From Lithospermum erythrorhizon (Eukaryota > Streptophyta > Magnoliopsida > Boraginales > Boraginaceae), in assembly GCA_019722365.1 (NCBI GenBank), contig JADFUC010000416.1, forward strand, positions 30,243 through 94,242: a stretch of DNA of 64,000 bases. The letters are read 5' to 3'. This document shows positions 22,770 to 35,042 of the stretch, in pieces. The translations under genes and the position numbers were made by a program. Under the pieces are notes generated by a model. That model saw nothing but the letters and a program-made list of their open reading frames with translations, searched no databases and was not told where the DNA came from. How positions within the stretch are numbered: position 1 is the stretch's first letter; the number at the start of each line of letters is the position of its first letter.

Positions 22770-25050
22770 ACCATACCTCGAGTTTATGCAGCGCCGAGGT
22801 TGGAGTCGTTATTACTTCAATATATCGGTCGTAAAATGGAGTAGTTTGATGCGAAAATAACCTATTTGAAAATCGATGAACACAGTAGTTTGATAAAAGT
22901 AAAATAGTTCAGCCAGCGTCACCATACAAAGTTTAACTGTTGTGGCGTATCTAAAAAGCAAATCCAAAAATGCGGCTTCATAAAATTCCACAACGAGATA
23001 CTCCGCCAAAATAGTTAATACATTTTCCAGCATTGAGAAACAAATATGAAATTTGGGTATAAGAAAAATGAGTGAGAGCGAAAAGGCGGGGTCACAACGC
23101 GTCTACCATGATAAAATCACCGGCACTCGCGAACTTCGACGACTTACACTTAAAGGCCTTGTCGATTTGGAGGTTGGAAGGGGTAAATTTCGGCCGAACT
23201 TGAGTGGAAGCGTGTCGCTTTCAGTGGTAACTTATCAGCGTCAGAGATGAGTGCAAACTGACAAATAAAGGCGTATGTCGATAGAGTATGTATATATAAG
23301 GTAAAAGAATAAACTGATATTAAATGGCGTGTGGTAGTAATAACCATTATTCCCGACTATACATTTTAAGGGACTCAACTTACGTGATTCTACATGATAT
23401 ACCCGAGAATAGCATGTCGCTATAATCAGCGAGCAAAATACATAAGTTCTCAATCTGGCCGGTTATAACGATAGGTACATGAGGAACTCCACGAGGAAAA
23501 GCAGAGACCATGACATGGCCAGGCATTTCGGACCTGTGGCATCCGCCCATTAATGACCTGATCATAATAACTTTGTAGGCGTTTTACATAATGTTGTTGC
23601 CGCTTTCCGGTGAAATTCGCGTAACATAGCGCAATATCATGTCTTTAGGCAGACTCATTGTGCATGTAGAATATCATATCTTTTCCCGAGGCTCGCCCGT
23701 TGTTTGATATCATAAAACACACCCTGTCTACTGGCGGCCTCTCGTGCGACTCAGCATTACCCAGCATTCTAATATGGTGGGCCAGCTCTACATATGTTAA
23801 CCGCGACCAACTGATAAACATCATACGAACATATCAACCACGACAAAACCTGACCACACCGGCTCGACCAGCATTATATGACCAGGTTAATGATTTCTGA
23901 ATATCTTTCTAAAACATAAATAATGTTTATCAAGCGGTGATAAATCCCTTTGGCTAATTGCAGTGGCAGAAGCGATCGTCGATCATGGCTTTTCGCGTTC
24001 GAGTCTAAACAAAACATGAAAGTCCAATTACTTTACTAATTTTGTTATAAATTATCTTTTAGCAACTTTTAGTACCCATTTAGCCACTTTAGGTGAAATG
24101 CTAGTTAAACTTCAACGATAAACTAAGCAAAGTACAACTAATCCCAGGCTCCTGACTTTCGTATACTAACCCAAATCACAACACCTTAAACAATTCCTAA
24201 TCGATCGATTAAGCAAACTAATTCGGCAACTCTAACGACTACTAATCCCAAAAACCTGACTACTACCCCAGAAACTAATAAAACTAATTTAATATATTAA
24301 ATTGACAACTTTACAAGCCATAATTTCACCTTTAAGCAGCTATAATAGGATCTAGTATATATCATTTTAACATGTTTTGACAAGATCAACCCAAAAGTCA
24401 AACCCAACTTTTTCATAACTACACCCAAAATTGTTTATTATCGTCTCTATACTATAATTTAGGCCTAGATAATAATTATATGAAATATTAACCCCGAAAC
24501 CAGTCAAACTCGATTCCAAAAAGTCGGCGATAGCAAAAGCGTCACTGATTTCTGTGAACCGTAATTTGACTCAAAAGGCAACTTCATTTATGCCCAAGAA
24601 TCAATTGAGGAAAGAAAAAATTGAAAAGCATAAAAGTCAATGAAGTTAACTTAATTAAAACTCAAAGAAATACACAAAAAGTTTCGGCCTTTTTGCAGCT
24701 GAATCGAAGAGGATGATGAGGAAAGCTACCAAAAGAAATTTGAGGTCAAAACTGCGAGATGGAGGAGGAAATCGGAGAAAAGAAAATCAAGGAAGAGAGG
24801 GAGGGGGTTCGGTCGCTGAGGGAGGAGATCACGATTTTTTTTGTTTATTTACACTCTTAAGAGGCTTGTTTGGTGTGCGGAGGAATGAGGAAAAGCGAGT
24901 TTATTCGATGACAATTCGACCGTTTTAGTTAAAGTGATACCTACCGATTTAACACCCTCAACAAAAATTTAGCGTGCTGCATTTATAAATACATAAAATA
25001 TAAAAGTGGTTTCAAATTTATTAATTAGCAGTAGATTACCCGGTTTTACA
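22770..25050 (-). mobile_element. LTR C, probably solo, inserted in LTR X copy 1
   Basis: The right boundary at 25,050 reads TGTAAAACCGGGTAATCTAC on the minus strand, like the TGTAATAACC starts of LTR families A and B. Inside, the layout parallels those families: a purine-rich 'gatgatgaggaaag' block (24,710-24,830), several 'aaagtcaa' motifs (24,005-24,650) and AT-rich DNA. LTR X sequence resumes at 25,051 without overlap and matches the uninterrupted copy at about 48,820, so this is an insertion. The left boundary (about 22,770) is estimated from where LTR X similarity stops. The purine-rich segment gives a 71-codon open stretch at 24,713-24,928 that looks accidental. Confidence 0.55.
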
Positions 25051-26033
25051 AAGACTCCGGGGAGTTAAATTGACATGAAAATGTGTTTGGCTTGAAAAAA
25101 ATCCGGAACCTTCTTTTTTACAAAAAGGGTTCCCCGTTTTATTACGTGAAGGCAAAGTAATTCTTAAAAGATTCAACGGTTGATTTTCTTTCGAAATTGA
25201 GTTAAGATCGTGATGCGAAAATAAACCAACTTGATCGAGGAAATGACAGTATTAAGCGAGAAACTTATCATGCCCCCCACATATTTGAAATTCATAGCAT
25301 TCCACATGAGCACAAAAAAATGCACGAGAAAATACAGAGGCGGTCACTAAAATTTCTCTAAGTTAAATATTTTAAACCACCCGGCCAAAAACACAACTTG
25401 GTGGTTGAAGGAAAACACCTCGAATGAATAAGAGGCAATCAAGAATTATTGGATAAGCAATAATTTTCAAGTGAAAGAAAATCTATGAGGAAATAAAAGT
25501 GATTTCTCGAGAGCAAACTTCGAATATTAGGGAATAAAAGGTAAATACTTGCATGATTATTCAAAATCTTGAATGAACTCTGCTAAATCTCGGTTTGGTT
25601 TATCAAGTTCCACATATAGGAATACACTTAACGTTCGGTCACTATACTAGATTCGGTAGAAGCATTACTACTAAAGGCCCGTATACAGTTGACTGAAGTA
25701 TCGTCGACAAGGTTGGAGCGATCCGCTTCATCTTGATCATCGCTCTGACGATAAGGCTGCTAAGGCCGATGTAGTATAAGCTAGAAAGCCATCTTTGCTT
25801 CCCGTCTTAAATTAAGTGCCACCACCATCGTTACTCTGACAACCAATTTTACTAAAGGGGCATTTGTAGTAGAAAGCAGTGACGGCTACTTCAAGAGCTT
25901 AAATCGAATCATAGTGAATCCAAATCTCAAGCTAAGTCCCCTTAAAGACAACTGATTTGCTCCAGGCTCTGAAGTCACTTTTCGTCATATCCCTCGAAAT
26001 CCCGTTCACGAGAGGTGAAGTCCGACCCAGCGG

Positions 26034-27005
26034 TGTTAAATCAATGAGAGTGATTCCATTTATTATATGCCATTCACGACAATTGTGTAATAAACTAGAA
26101 CTTTGCAGGTTGGGTTAAATGTGATTATCGAACTTAACGTTCAACTTAGTAATTGTATATTACTAGTGTGGGTTCTAAATAATTTGGGGGTTATGGCGAT
26201 TTCTAGATCTTTTCGTGTCGTTATAATAATAGTACTTGGTCGATTATTATTACTATACAAAACTACAGATTATACGGCGCAGAAGATTCATGTAGCATAA
26301 AGTGATGTGAATTTATATTTCATGTATGAAATTAAAGAAGGCGTATAATTGAAATGTATTTCGATTACAAGGACTAAATTTTATGTAGAATATCGATTGA
26401 ACAAATGGAATCAATTAAATGATTTATTTAATTGGTTCGAGGTAATTTAGTATTTGCTCCGATAAGCTTGCGAAGATTATTGATATTGACCGTATTTATT
26501 TAATTAAAAATTTAATTAAAATAGTTTAACCTTTCGTCTTGACTTCATTAGTGTCTTTAGCAGACTAATAGGGGATTAGCGAGTATTGTCTTGCGGGTTC
26601 TTATCGATTTGTTTAACTTACATATAAATAACTTTAAATTTTATGACATAAGTTTAGAAAGTTTTTCATAAAAAAAAAACCTGAAAGTAGCCCATTGATA
26701 ATTCTCAAAGAAATTTTAGGGTTTTGGTTTTTATTGACACATTTTCTTAAGCATCATCGATTGGCTTTTCTAGATTGTGGGCCATTAGAGATATCATCTG
26801 ATTGATATTGCGGCGAGGCTGAAGGAAGTCGAATTCACGTTGTGAATTTGAAGCGTGTGGTTTTGGTGGAATTTACTTTCCATTGGCTTGTAAGTACTCT
26901 GTTCATATATTGTAATTATATATTTTGTTTAATAATGTAGTAAGCACTTTAAGATCCCTGGAATTATGAATTTGTATTTATCTTTCGTATAGTAGTATTT
27001 ACTCA
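26034..27005 (+). repeat. Copia 5' LTR
   Basis: Starts 'tgttaaatcaatgagagtga' and ends 'tagtatttactca'. It aligns throughout with 33,177-34,175, for example 'gttcaacttagtaattgtat' and 'gtgtggttttggtggaattt'. The pair differ by many short indels and substitutions. Confidence 0.85.
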
Positions 27006-28560
27006 TCGGTGGCGTCATAGGCAAATTAAAGTTGCTTTACATTATTTATTTATCTCGTTTGTTTTTATCGATTTTTATTTGATTAGTGCTATTCGTATAT
27101 TTAATTGATAAATATATGATGAGAATAATCACCATATTCTTAATTATTAATTTACACATGTATTCTGAAGTTATGATGATGTATTATCATATTTTGTTAA
27201 CATAGATTTTGTTTCATAATTAAAATTACGATTAATTTTTACGGAACCCGATAGCTCGTAAAAGATCTCCATTAAATTTCATAATTTTTGCATTTCTAAG
27301 TGCCTCGAAATAATTTTGAGATTTCTTATTTGTTTTAATTAATAATTAAATATGAAAATTTATTTTAATGAGCGACGGGTTTCATTGAAACTGATTTGAA
27401 GGCTTAATGTGCTTTCGAATTTTATAAATTGGCGAAAATCATTAAAGCCTCCCAACGATTTTACAAGCGAATTAAATTAATCAGAAAAACCGAGTTAAAT
27501 ATGGTATTATTACCGTAAATCGGCCGACCGACTTCCGGCGAGCTTCTGGTGACGGCGTCGGTGCCGGATCGGGCCCGATTTAACGCAAAATAATGACGGA
27601 CGATGGCTTTCTGTGGCGTAAATGGTGAAGATGGTCGGCCGTCGTAGTTCGGTCGTCCGAGCCCGTTATCCATTGTGCTAATTTTTGAAAGACCTATTCA
27701 ATTTATTTCTTATTTGGTTTCCTAAATTATGGGACTAGTTATATTCATTTTTATTGATTATTTGTATTAGATTTTAAATACTAAATTAATTTCAATTAAT
27801 TATGTGATGACAATTAATTAATTTTCTTTATATTATATCTTTTTAAATTAATTTAAAAGTGATATAACAATTATAGTAACAATTTCGCTTACTTAATGTA
27901 TTTTTAGAATATATTTGTGATAAATGAAACCTGCGTTTATATGGTTAATAATTGTTGGTAATAATTATAATTGACATGTGTATGATAATTGAGTTTATAT
28001 TAATTAATTTTAATATGTGTAATTACATGGATTAATTAATTTGATAATTACAACATGCATTTCAATCATAATTTAAAATATTTATTAAGTTAAATTTATA
28101 GCAGTTAATAAAATCATATATTTTGTAATAGTGATTGGAATGGAGGTATAGATATGGCCCATTTATTTATTTTTTGGATCTGCTTGACGTAATGTTATGA
28201 AATGACATGAGTCGTATTTTCTTGTATTTATTTATTTATTGTTTTACCCAAAGCTTAAAAAGGCATCTTAGATAGGTTAGTATATAAATATTGCCAACAA
28301 GTGAAATGTGAAGATAATTTCACGGTGGTGATACTTAGTGGACTCGGTTGGATCCGAGGAAGTACAAAGTCTGAGGTCGGACTTATGTTAGTATTTGATA
28401 AATACTTGTAATAGATTCTAGGGGCCATATGTTATATCTTGATGTGCATTCTTGTTTTATTTTCATGTTGCATTAGCGATTATGTGCTAGTATGCATGAG
28501 TAAATGAAAACAAAGTAATAATGCAGAATTAAAATTTAAGCCAATGTCGAGCCAATTTTA
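27006..28560. other. Copia leader, AT-rich with a GC-rich island
   Basis: Between the 5' LTR and gag is a long AT-rich stretch without a readable gene. A GC-rich island at about 27,515-27,670 interrupts it; its minus strand has a 70-codon open stretch (27,461-27,673) with no motif I recognise. The usual initiator-Met tRNA primer site (tggtatcagagc) is not clearly present just after 27,005; 'tcggtggcgtcatag' there is at best a decayed version. Confidence 0.5.
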
Positions 28561-28579
28561 AAAGTTGTGCGATAAATTA

Positions 28580-31500
28580 AATGGTGGGCACCTTTGTGAT
28601 GGCGGAATGTTACAATGTTGCATTTGATCGTGATGGATCATGTTGAAGTGATTTCATTGCGTTGGCCCAGGCTTTGAATACGTTAACTCGTGCGTGTATG
28701 ATGGTACAGAATTACGAGGCATTGATACCGTGAGTTGAGTTGTCTTGAGTTCTTGAGATTGAATATCTTGTATAAAGAATTCCTATAAGACCTTAGGGAC
28801 CTTGATGTATGCGCTTTGGAAGAAATATGAGGGATTGCATAAGAAGGACTCTCTAAATGCAGTGTGCTTTATCACTTTACTCGGATGGAGCGAAGTTTCG
28901 AGGCTCGTATGATGAAATATCACGTATGACATATATCGAAGCTCTTGAGTAGATCGAAGAATGCGAATATGAGAAATAAGAAACTTTCGTGCTTTCATTA
29001 TGACGAAACTCTGGCGATTCGATTCTTGCTTGAGGAGGTGATGGATGCAGCTGGCCAGTGCGAGATCGCCCGAGTCTGAATAAACCCAAGTTAGAGTTCT
29101 TTATCACCGTGAGATGCACTTTAGTTCGATATGTCTGGAATGCGTCAAAGGCTATAGCGAGGTCTGAGGTCGATCGAGCCTGCCGAGATTCATAAACAAA
29201 TAACCATTGTTGATGCTAATGAATTTTTGGATATGAACGAGGTCTTCGACTTCTCTGTCGTTGCCTCTAGTATGGCATTCATGAGAGCGGAGAAGGGAAA
29301 GAGTGTCTCTGCCGGATGACATACGCCCCTTATTAAACTCGAGGGTCACTTGGCGGCTGTAGGAAATTGTCGAGATAGGAAAATGATTTAATAAGCACTT
29401 GGCTTCAAGGTATTATGTTAGTGAAGTTTGTACAACTTCTAATTCTCTTCGTGGGTCTTAGACACGGTTGTAGTTCTTATATTTGTAAATGCAGGAACTT
29501 CAGAGTCGAGTAGAAGACTTCGAAGAGAAATGGATCTGGCGTGTGTGGGAAATGGCGCGAGTTGCGGCCCTCGGTAGGATCGATTAGTTTAGAAACCCTC
29601 GCGGGCCTTGTTTTGAACTTATCTCCCGGTTTTATGTACACCAACGTTTGCGGGAATATTATTTCTATTTACATTTTGAATAATGATGGTTTTTCATTTT
29701 GATAGATAAGATAATTTAGGATCACCGGGAATGGGAGTAGTATTTGTTACCGCTCCCGCTTGAAATAGTACATCACGTTTGGAGCATGATTAATGAGTCA
29801 TATAAGATAAACTTAAAGCGGAATAAGCCTAACGCCTTAAGCAGAACATACACCATGGCATTCTTGAGACTAGAGTCGCGTGCTGACAACCGAATCAAGC
29901 TCCACTCCGGTGGAAATACTTGAAGGTTTCGATTATGAATCATCTACGATAAGTGTGGTCTTTGGCTTTTGGGCAAATGACGAAAATGCCTTTCAGCTTA
30001 AATGAAAGGGCAAGTGATTTATTGGGGATATGCAGCATTTGATGTATGTGGGCGATGAACACATACGCAGAGGAGGTTATAACTACTTCGTACATTTACT
30101 CATGACCTTCACAGTAGATACGGTTTTGTGTATCGATGAGACCTGAAACCACGAGTCCTTTGAGAAATTCAAAGAATTCAAAATGAAGTACAAAACGATT
30201 GAACAAGACAATAAAAGATTACTCGGTCGTAGAGGTGGAAGAATATTTGAATCACGAGTTCGAACTCATCTTAGAGAGTGTAGTATTGTTTCTAACTTCG
30301 CTCCAGCGGGAACGCGTATGTCGGCGTGTCAGAAAGGAGAAATGAAACAGAATGTCCAACAGTCGTGAGATAAAACTCCCATGAACCGTGGTTTGGGAAG
30401 ATTCCCAAGTTGGAGTTTTTCTCGAGATTTGGGGCTGTAAGCTTATGTTAAGAGATTAACTAAAGATAAACTTGCGCCCCAAATCCGATAAATCCGATTA
30501 ACCAAGGAAGCTTGATTGGTTAGTACTTACACGAAGCGGGAGAATAAAATCTTCATTGCTAGAGCAGGGGTATTCCTTGAAAGGAATATTTTTCGAGAAA
30601 GGACTAAGTAATGGTGTTCGTCTTGATGAAGCTCGGCGATGAAGTCAATGTTGATGCATCTAAGCGCTGAGGCATCGATAGCGCCACTAAGAATTGGAAC
30701 TTAACCATAGAAGACCGGTTCTTGATCGCGAGAAGCGTGGATGAACGGCTCACAGGAGATCAGCGGGGATCGCCACGAACGAGCGGTATGGTGAAGCTTT
30801 CATCAATGAAAGTGTGAGCCGAAACTAACTACAAAGAAGAAATGAATAGCAAGGATGTGACAAATGGAAAATTGCCATACTGATATGAGATGGATTTATG
30901 TACTTGAGGTTTGGTCACTTGTTGGATTTACCAAATGGGACTCGCCACAATGAATGTAAATGGTATTTAAGAAGAAACATGATAAAAGGCGAGGAAGCGT
31001 TGTTATGTTTTCAAAGCTAGACTTGTGGCGAAAGGTTTGAAGCAAAGTTCACGGAGTGGACTATGACGAAACTTCTGTGGGTATCTTTAAATCCCGTCGG
31101 ATAATCTTAGCCATTCTTTGCGTTTCATGAAGCCCATGAAATATGGCAAATGGATATAATACAGCTCTGAATGGAAATTTAAGAGGAAGATGTGTATATG
31201 AGTACGACCTCAGGCTTTATATGTATCACCAAGGACCTAGAGGCTCTTGAGTTGCAAAAATTATGATCTTAGCGGCGTCCGCGGTTAGGTCTACATTTGA
31301 TGAATCGATCAAAGTTTGGCTTAAATCGAGAGCGAAAAAAGAATATTTGTATACAAGAAGGTAAGAAGTGGGAGTTATGTGTCATTCATAGTCTGTATGT
31401 AGATGACATACTTATCATTGGAGAGAAAAAGCAGCGTAGAGTTACTAAGCTTCGGTCAGTAGGTACGTGCAAATGTTCAATGAAGGACTTAGAGAGGCGA

Positions 31501-32360
31501 AACCTGAAATATATACTTGGAATAAAGATCCACCGAGATCGAGGCAGGCTGGTGGACTTTGTTAGGATACTTATGTGAATAGATGCGCAAAGGTTGACAT
31601 AGTAATTCTAAGAGGGTAATCTCCCGTGAGACATGGAGTTATTTCGGCCCAGCGATTGTCCCAGCTAGTGTCTTTGAGATGAAACGAGAATGAAGAGACA
31701 TACCTTACTGACTTAATTTATAGGATCCATCATGTATGCCATGTTGTGCTTGGGCTTTGATGTGTCTTATGCCTTAAAGTGTAACCCGATTAGATACCAA
31801 AAAAAAAAAAAGCTAATCTAGGTGAGAAAGCCAACTTTGGATTGCGGTGAAGTGTATCTTGAGTAACTCGAGAAGAACTACAAAGATGCTTTCTTGGTAT
31901 AGGTGGGGAGAATGAAGAAGAGTTAAACGTGGCAAGTACACCAACGCGGTTTCAAAGCAGCGAGAGGCGACTATCGTTCCCGATGCAGGTATGTATTTTG
32001 TCTCAGCGGTGGAAGCGATATCTTGGAGGAGTTCAAGCAGTACTCTTGCCGGTCTATAGAATGCGAGAATGCATCGCGGCGTGCGGCCCGGCCCAAAAAG
32101 CATGTTGGATAAAGTTCGTGACGAACTTGGTGTGGTACCTAAGTTGAGGACCGGTGGAGTTGCTTTAATGACAATCTTGGGCGATAGCTCAACTAAGGAA
32201 CCTCGGCCTTGTCATGATCGGCCTTTACTCGAGAAAGTATCACTGATTAGAGATATCTTGATAGAGGTAATGTCAAAAGTATGTAAAGTAGAAGCAGAGG
32301 CCAATCACAGGCCACTACTAAACACCACTAAATTCGAGAATGACATGCAGTGACATGCGG
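28580..32360 (+). pseudogene. Copia gag-pol polyprotein, broken
   Basis: Gag: KYEGLHKKDSLNAVCF (about 28,826-28,873). Integrase: a VGNGASCG-like pre-integrase piece near 29,550; FKEFKMKYKTIEQDN through GGRIFESRVRTHLRECSIVS (about 30,170-30,300), matching the copia 'SDRGGEY.s..F...L...GI' region. RT: KARLVAKGL and DYDETS near 31,005-31,075; NLEEDVYM near 31,170-31,200; LYVDDILIIGEKK (about 31,397-31,436), with the catalytic YVDD intact; SMKDL and KYILGIKIHRDR (31,505-31,545). RNase H tail: GSIMYAML near 31,725, the ELGVVP and STKEPRPCHDRPLLEKVSLI stretch (32,120-32,255). Frames shift constantly, so no polyprotein could be made. Confidence 0.85.
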
Positions 32361-33176
32361 CGAACATAGGTCTTAGGCAGGATGTCGCGGTGGTGTTAGG
32401 TTAAGTGGGGTCGGTATGTATCTATTGTGTTATGTGAACAAATATTTGAATATTATTGCTTCTTATATTTTAATATATTTGTTTGCTATTTACATATAAT
32501 ATACATGTAGTGTATCCTCGATGAGTGAAAGGTAAATCCCTAGGTTAGTCTATGTTTTACAGAGAGGTAACATGAGCCCATTAATTACGCTCTTGAGCCT
32601 AGAAACATAGGATGGCAAGGCCTTGGTGGAATCTTGATAGTTAGGGCGATAAGCATCGTACCAATATGGTGTTTGATTAGTGATCAAGATTGATCACGTT
32701 AGCCCTCTGAGGACTAGATGATACAGTGGGGCTGCCGGTTTAGTTTTGAGGGAGTGGTATGGCCAAAGCAATTCATAGAAGATATGTATATATGTCTATG
32801 GCGTTTGTTTAGAATTTAGGTTAAATCGATTCTTAGACTTCTGATATATGACTATACATGTTATACAAGCTTTGTACTTTGACTATGACAACGTCTACTT
32901 GGCGGGGATTATAACGGCATATGTTGGGTCACGCGGTGAGTGGCGATAGATGTTGATATATTGGGAGGGATCTGTCCGTCCGCTTGATATCTGAGGAAGA
33001 TGTCGAGGGCTTTCGCGCGGTTAGTCTTGATTGGTTTATGGGGCCGTAAATCTTTGACCGATTCATCTTCGAGTAAAAGAAAGTTGCGGGTGTTTCGCGG
33101 CCACGCTTAGCATGGTTAGCCTACACACAGAGATGGCAATCACAAAGATTGTAAGACAATCGTCGAGGCAGTAAAG

Positions 33177-34175
33177 TGTTGAAATCATTAAAGAGAATTG
33201 ATTAGATTTATTATCTTAGATTGCGACAATTGTGTATCAACTCATTTACCAGTTGGGTTTAAATCTTGATTATCAAAACTTTTAGTGTTCAACTTAGTAA
33301 TTGTATATTCTTGGTGTGGAGTTCACCATGATAATTTAAGGGGTTATGGCGATTCTTAGATATTACTCATTAATGATTATAATAATAGTAATTGGTCGGT
33401 GTATTAATATACAACTTACTATTATCTAAGCCTAGAAGGTATGTCTGATGACGTTGAGTTATATTTCATGTATGAAATTAAAAGAAGCTATAATTGAGAA
33501 ATGTATTTCTCAATTACAAGGTTCTACAATTTATGTAGAATATCGATCGAACAAATAGAATCAATTAAATAGTTATTTAATTGGTTCGGAGTAATTTAGT
33601 ATTTATCAATAGCGAAGATTATTGATATTGACTCAATTACTATTTAACTAAGCTAATTAAATAGTTCAACTTCATTCATGACTCATTAATTGTGTTAACG
33701 AACTAATAGAGTCAACGAATCAGTATCTTGCGGGTTTTCTTGCTCGGGCTTGTTTAACTTTAACTTGCTATACTCATGAGCTTTAGGGTTTTTTTATGAC
33801 ATAAGTTTTGAAAGTTTTTCATCAAAAAAATCCTAAAGCCCCCCCACTTGGCGAAAATTAAAATTTTGGGGTTTTTAGTTTTATTGACCTTGTTCTTAAG
33901 CATCATCGGTTCTTACATTCGGCTTTTCTCGTGTGGACAATTAGAGATATCTTACGATTGATATTGCTGACAAGAAGGCTGAGAGGAAGTCAAATTCGTT
34001 GTGAATTTAGGCGTGTGGTTTTAGTGGAATTTCTTTCAAACTTCTTATTTATAAATGCTACATTCGTATATTGTAATTATATATTTTTGTATAATATAAT
34101 GTAGTAAAAGCTTTAAAGATCCACCCAGATTATGGATTTGTATTTATACTCGTATATCCATAGTATTTTCCATCA
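33177..34175 (+). repeat. Copia 3' LTR
   Basis: Starts 'tgttgaaatcattaaagaga', the usual TGTTGAAATC start of many plant copia LTRs, and ends 'tagtattttccatca'. Directly repeats 26,034-27,005. Confidence 0.85.
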
Positions 34176-34582
34176 GCTTGATTACTAGAAACCAAGCTCC
34201 ATATTTGTAGAAACTACGATAAGTCGATCAGTCAAAATAGTGGAGATCAGTCAGCCTTGATCCCGGCTCGGACCGTATCAGGATTCGGACCGATCGTTCA
34301 ATCGAGAGCAGGACACATCTCCAGAATTTCGTCCTTAGAGGCTCATCCAAAATCCAATTAAAACGATTCGAGCTCAAATCAAGCCGAGCTCGTAAGTTCA
34401 TATAAAGACCAATTAATTCGGCGTAAGCAAGACATCTACTTAAATCGTCGGCAAGCGGCAAGGGATCCATAGTTTGGATGATCGATGCTTTTCGATTTGA
34501 TAAGCGCATGCGTTGAGAAATTTTCACAGGTGGGTTTATTTTGTACCACTTTTCATAAATAATAAAATGATTCTGCGTTACA

Positions 34583-34903
34583 ATTATTATTATTAAAATA
34601 TTAATTTTAATATTATTAATTTTATTTATTAAAATTATTATTATTTTTATTTATTAAAATTATTATTATTTTCATTTATTAAAATTATTATTTGTATTAT
34701 TTTTATTGTTGCCGTTATTATTATGTTTGTTTATTTCTATTTTATTATTTTTATTATTATTATTAGTATTACTATTTTAGTTATTATTATTGTTTTTATT
34801 ATCATTATTGTATTTATTATTATTTATATTTATTATTATTATTATTATCATTTTATTATTAACTTTGTATTATTATTTTTTATTATTATTGTTTTATTTA
34901 TTA

Positions 34904-34941
<38 letters not shown>

Positions 34942-35042
34942 TTGTTATTAGTGTCATTTTAATTATTATTTTTTATTTATTGTATTTTTATTATTTTAGT
35001 ATTATTATTATAAATAATATTTATAATAATAATAATAATAAT
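34583..35042 (+). repeat. (ATT)n microsatellite
   Basis: About 460 bases of imperfect TTA/ATT repeats with scattered interruptions, ending in (TAA)n at 35,025-35,042. It starts directly after the end of LTR X copy 1. The long hydrophobic reading frame through it (34,723-34,962, all I, F, V, Y) is a product of the repeat and not a gene. Confidence 0.9.

Larger units (their letters stand above)
26034..34175 (+). mobile_element. Ty1/copia retrotransposon, full-length but dead, inserted in LTR X
   Basis: Two direct LTRs of about 972 and 999 bp (26,034-27,005 and 33,177-34,175), both starting TGTT, flank plus-strand gag, integrase, reverse transcriptase and RNase H remnants in the copia order (integrase before RT). 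The outer flanks are LTR X sequence on both sides, so it inserted into that LTR. I do not see a clear 5-bp target duplication (agcgg on the left, gcttg on the right). The total length of 8.1 kb is long for a copia element; a 1.5 kb AT-rich leader (27,006-28,560) accounts for much of it. Confidence 0.85.
20400..34577 (+). mobile_element. Long LTR X, copy 1, interrupted by two other insertions
   Basis: Homologous LTR sequence lies in three pieces: about 20,400-22,770, 25,051-26,033 and 34,176-34,577. It matches LTR X copy 2 (46,800-50,021, plus) and copy 3 (55,186-58,900, minus). Landmarks: 'catgaaaatgtgtttggc' at 25,073, also at 48,833, and inverted at 56,936; 'atcaagttccacatatagga' at 25,602 (inverted copy at 56,390); and the end 'ttttgtacca...ataaataataaaatg' near 34,541-34,569. 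The first gap is an LTR insertion (22,770-25,050), the second a copia element (26,034-34,175). The start is approximate. Its position after the Tat-type internal region suggests it is that element's 3' LTR. Confidence 0.6.

Noticed and set aside
34723..34962. 79-codon hydrophobic reading frame resembling a membrane protein
   Set aside because: It is only the translation of the ATT microsatellite (I, F, V, Y).
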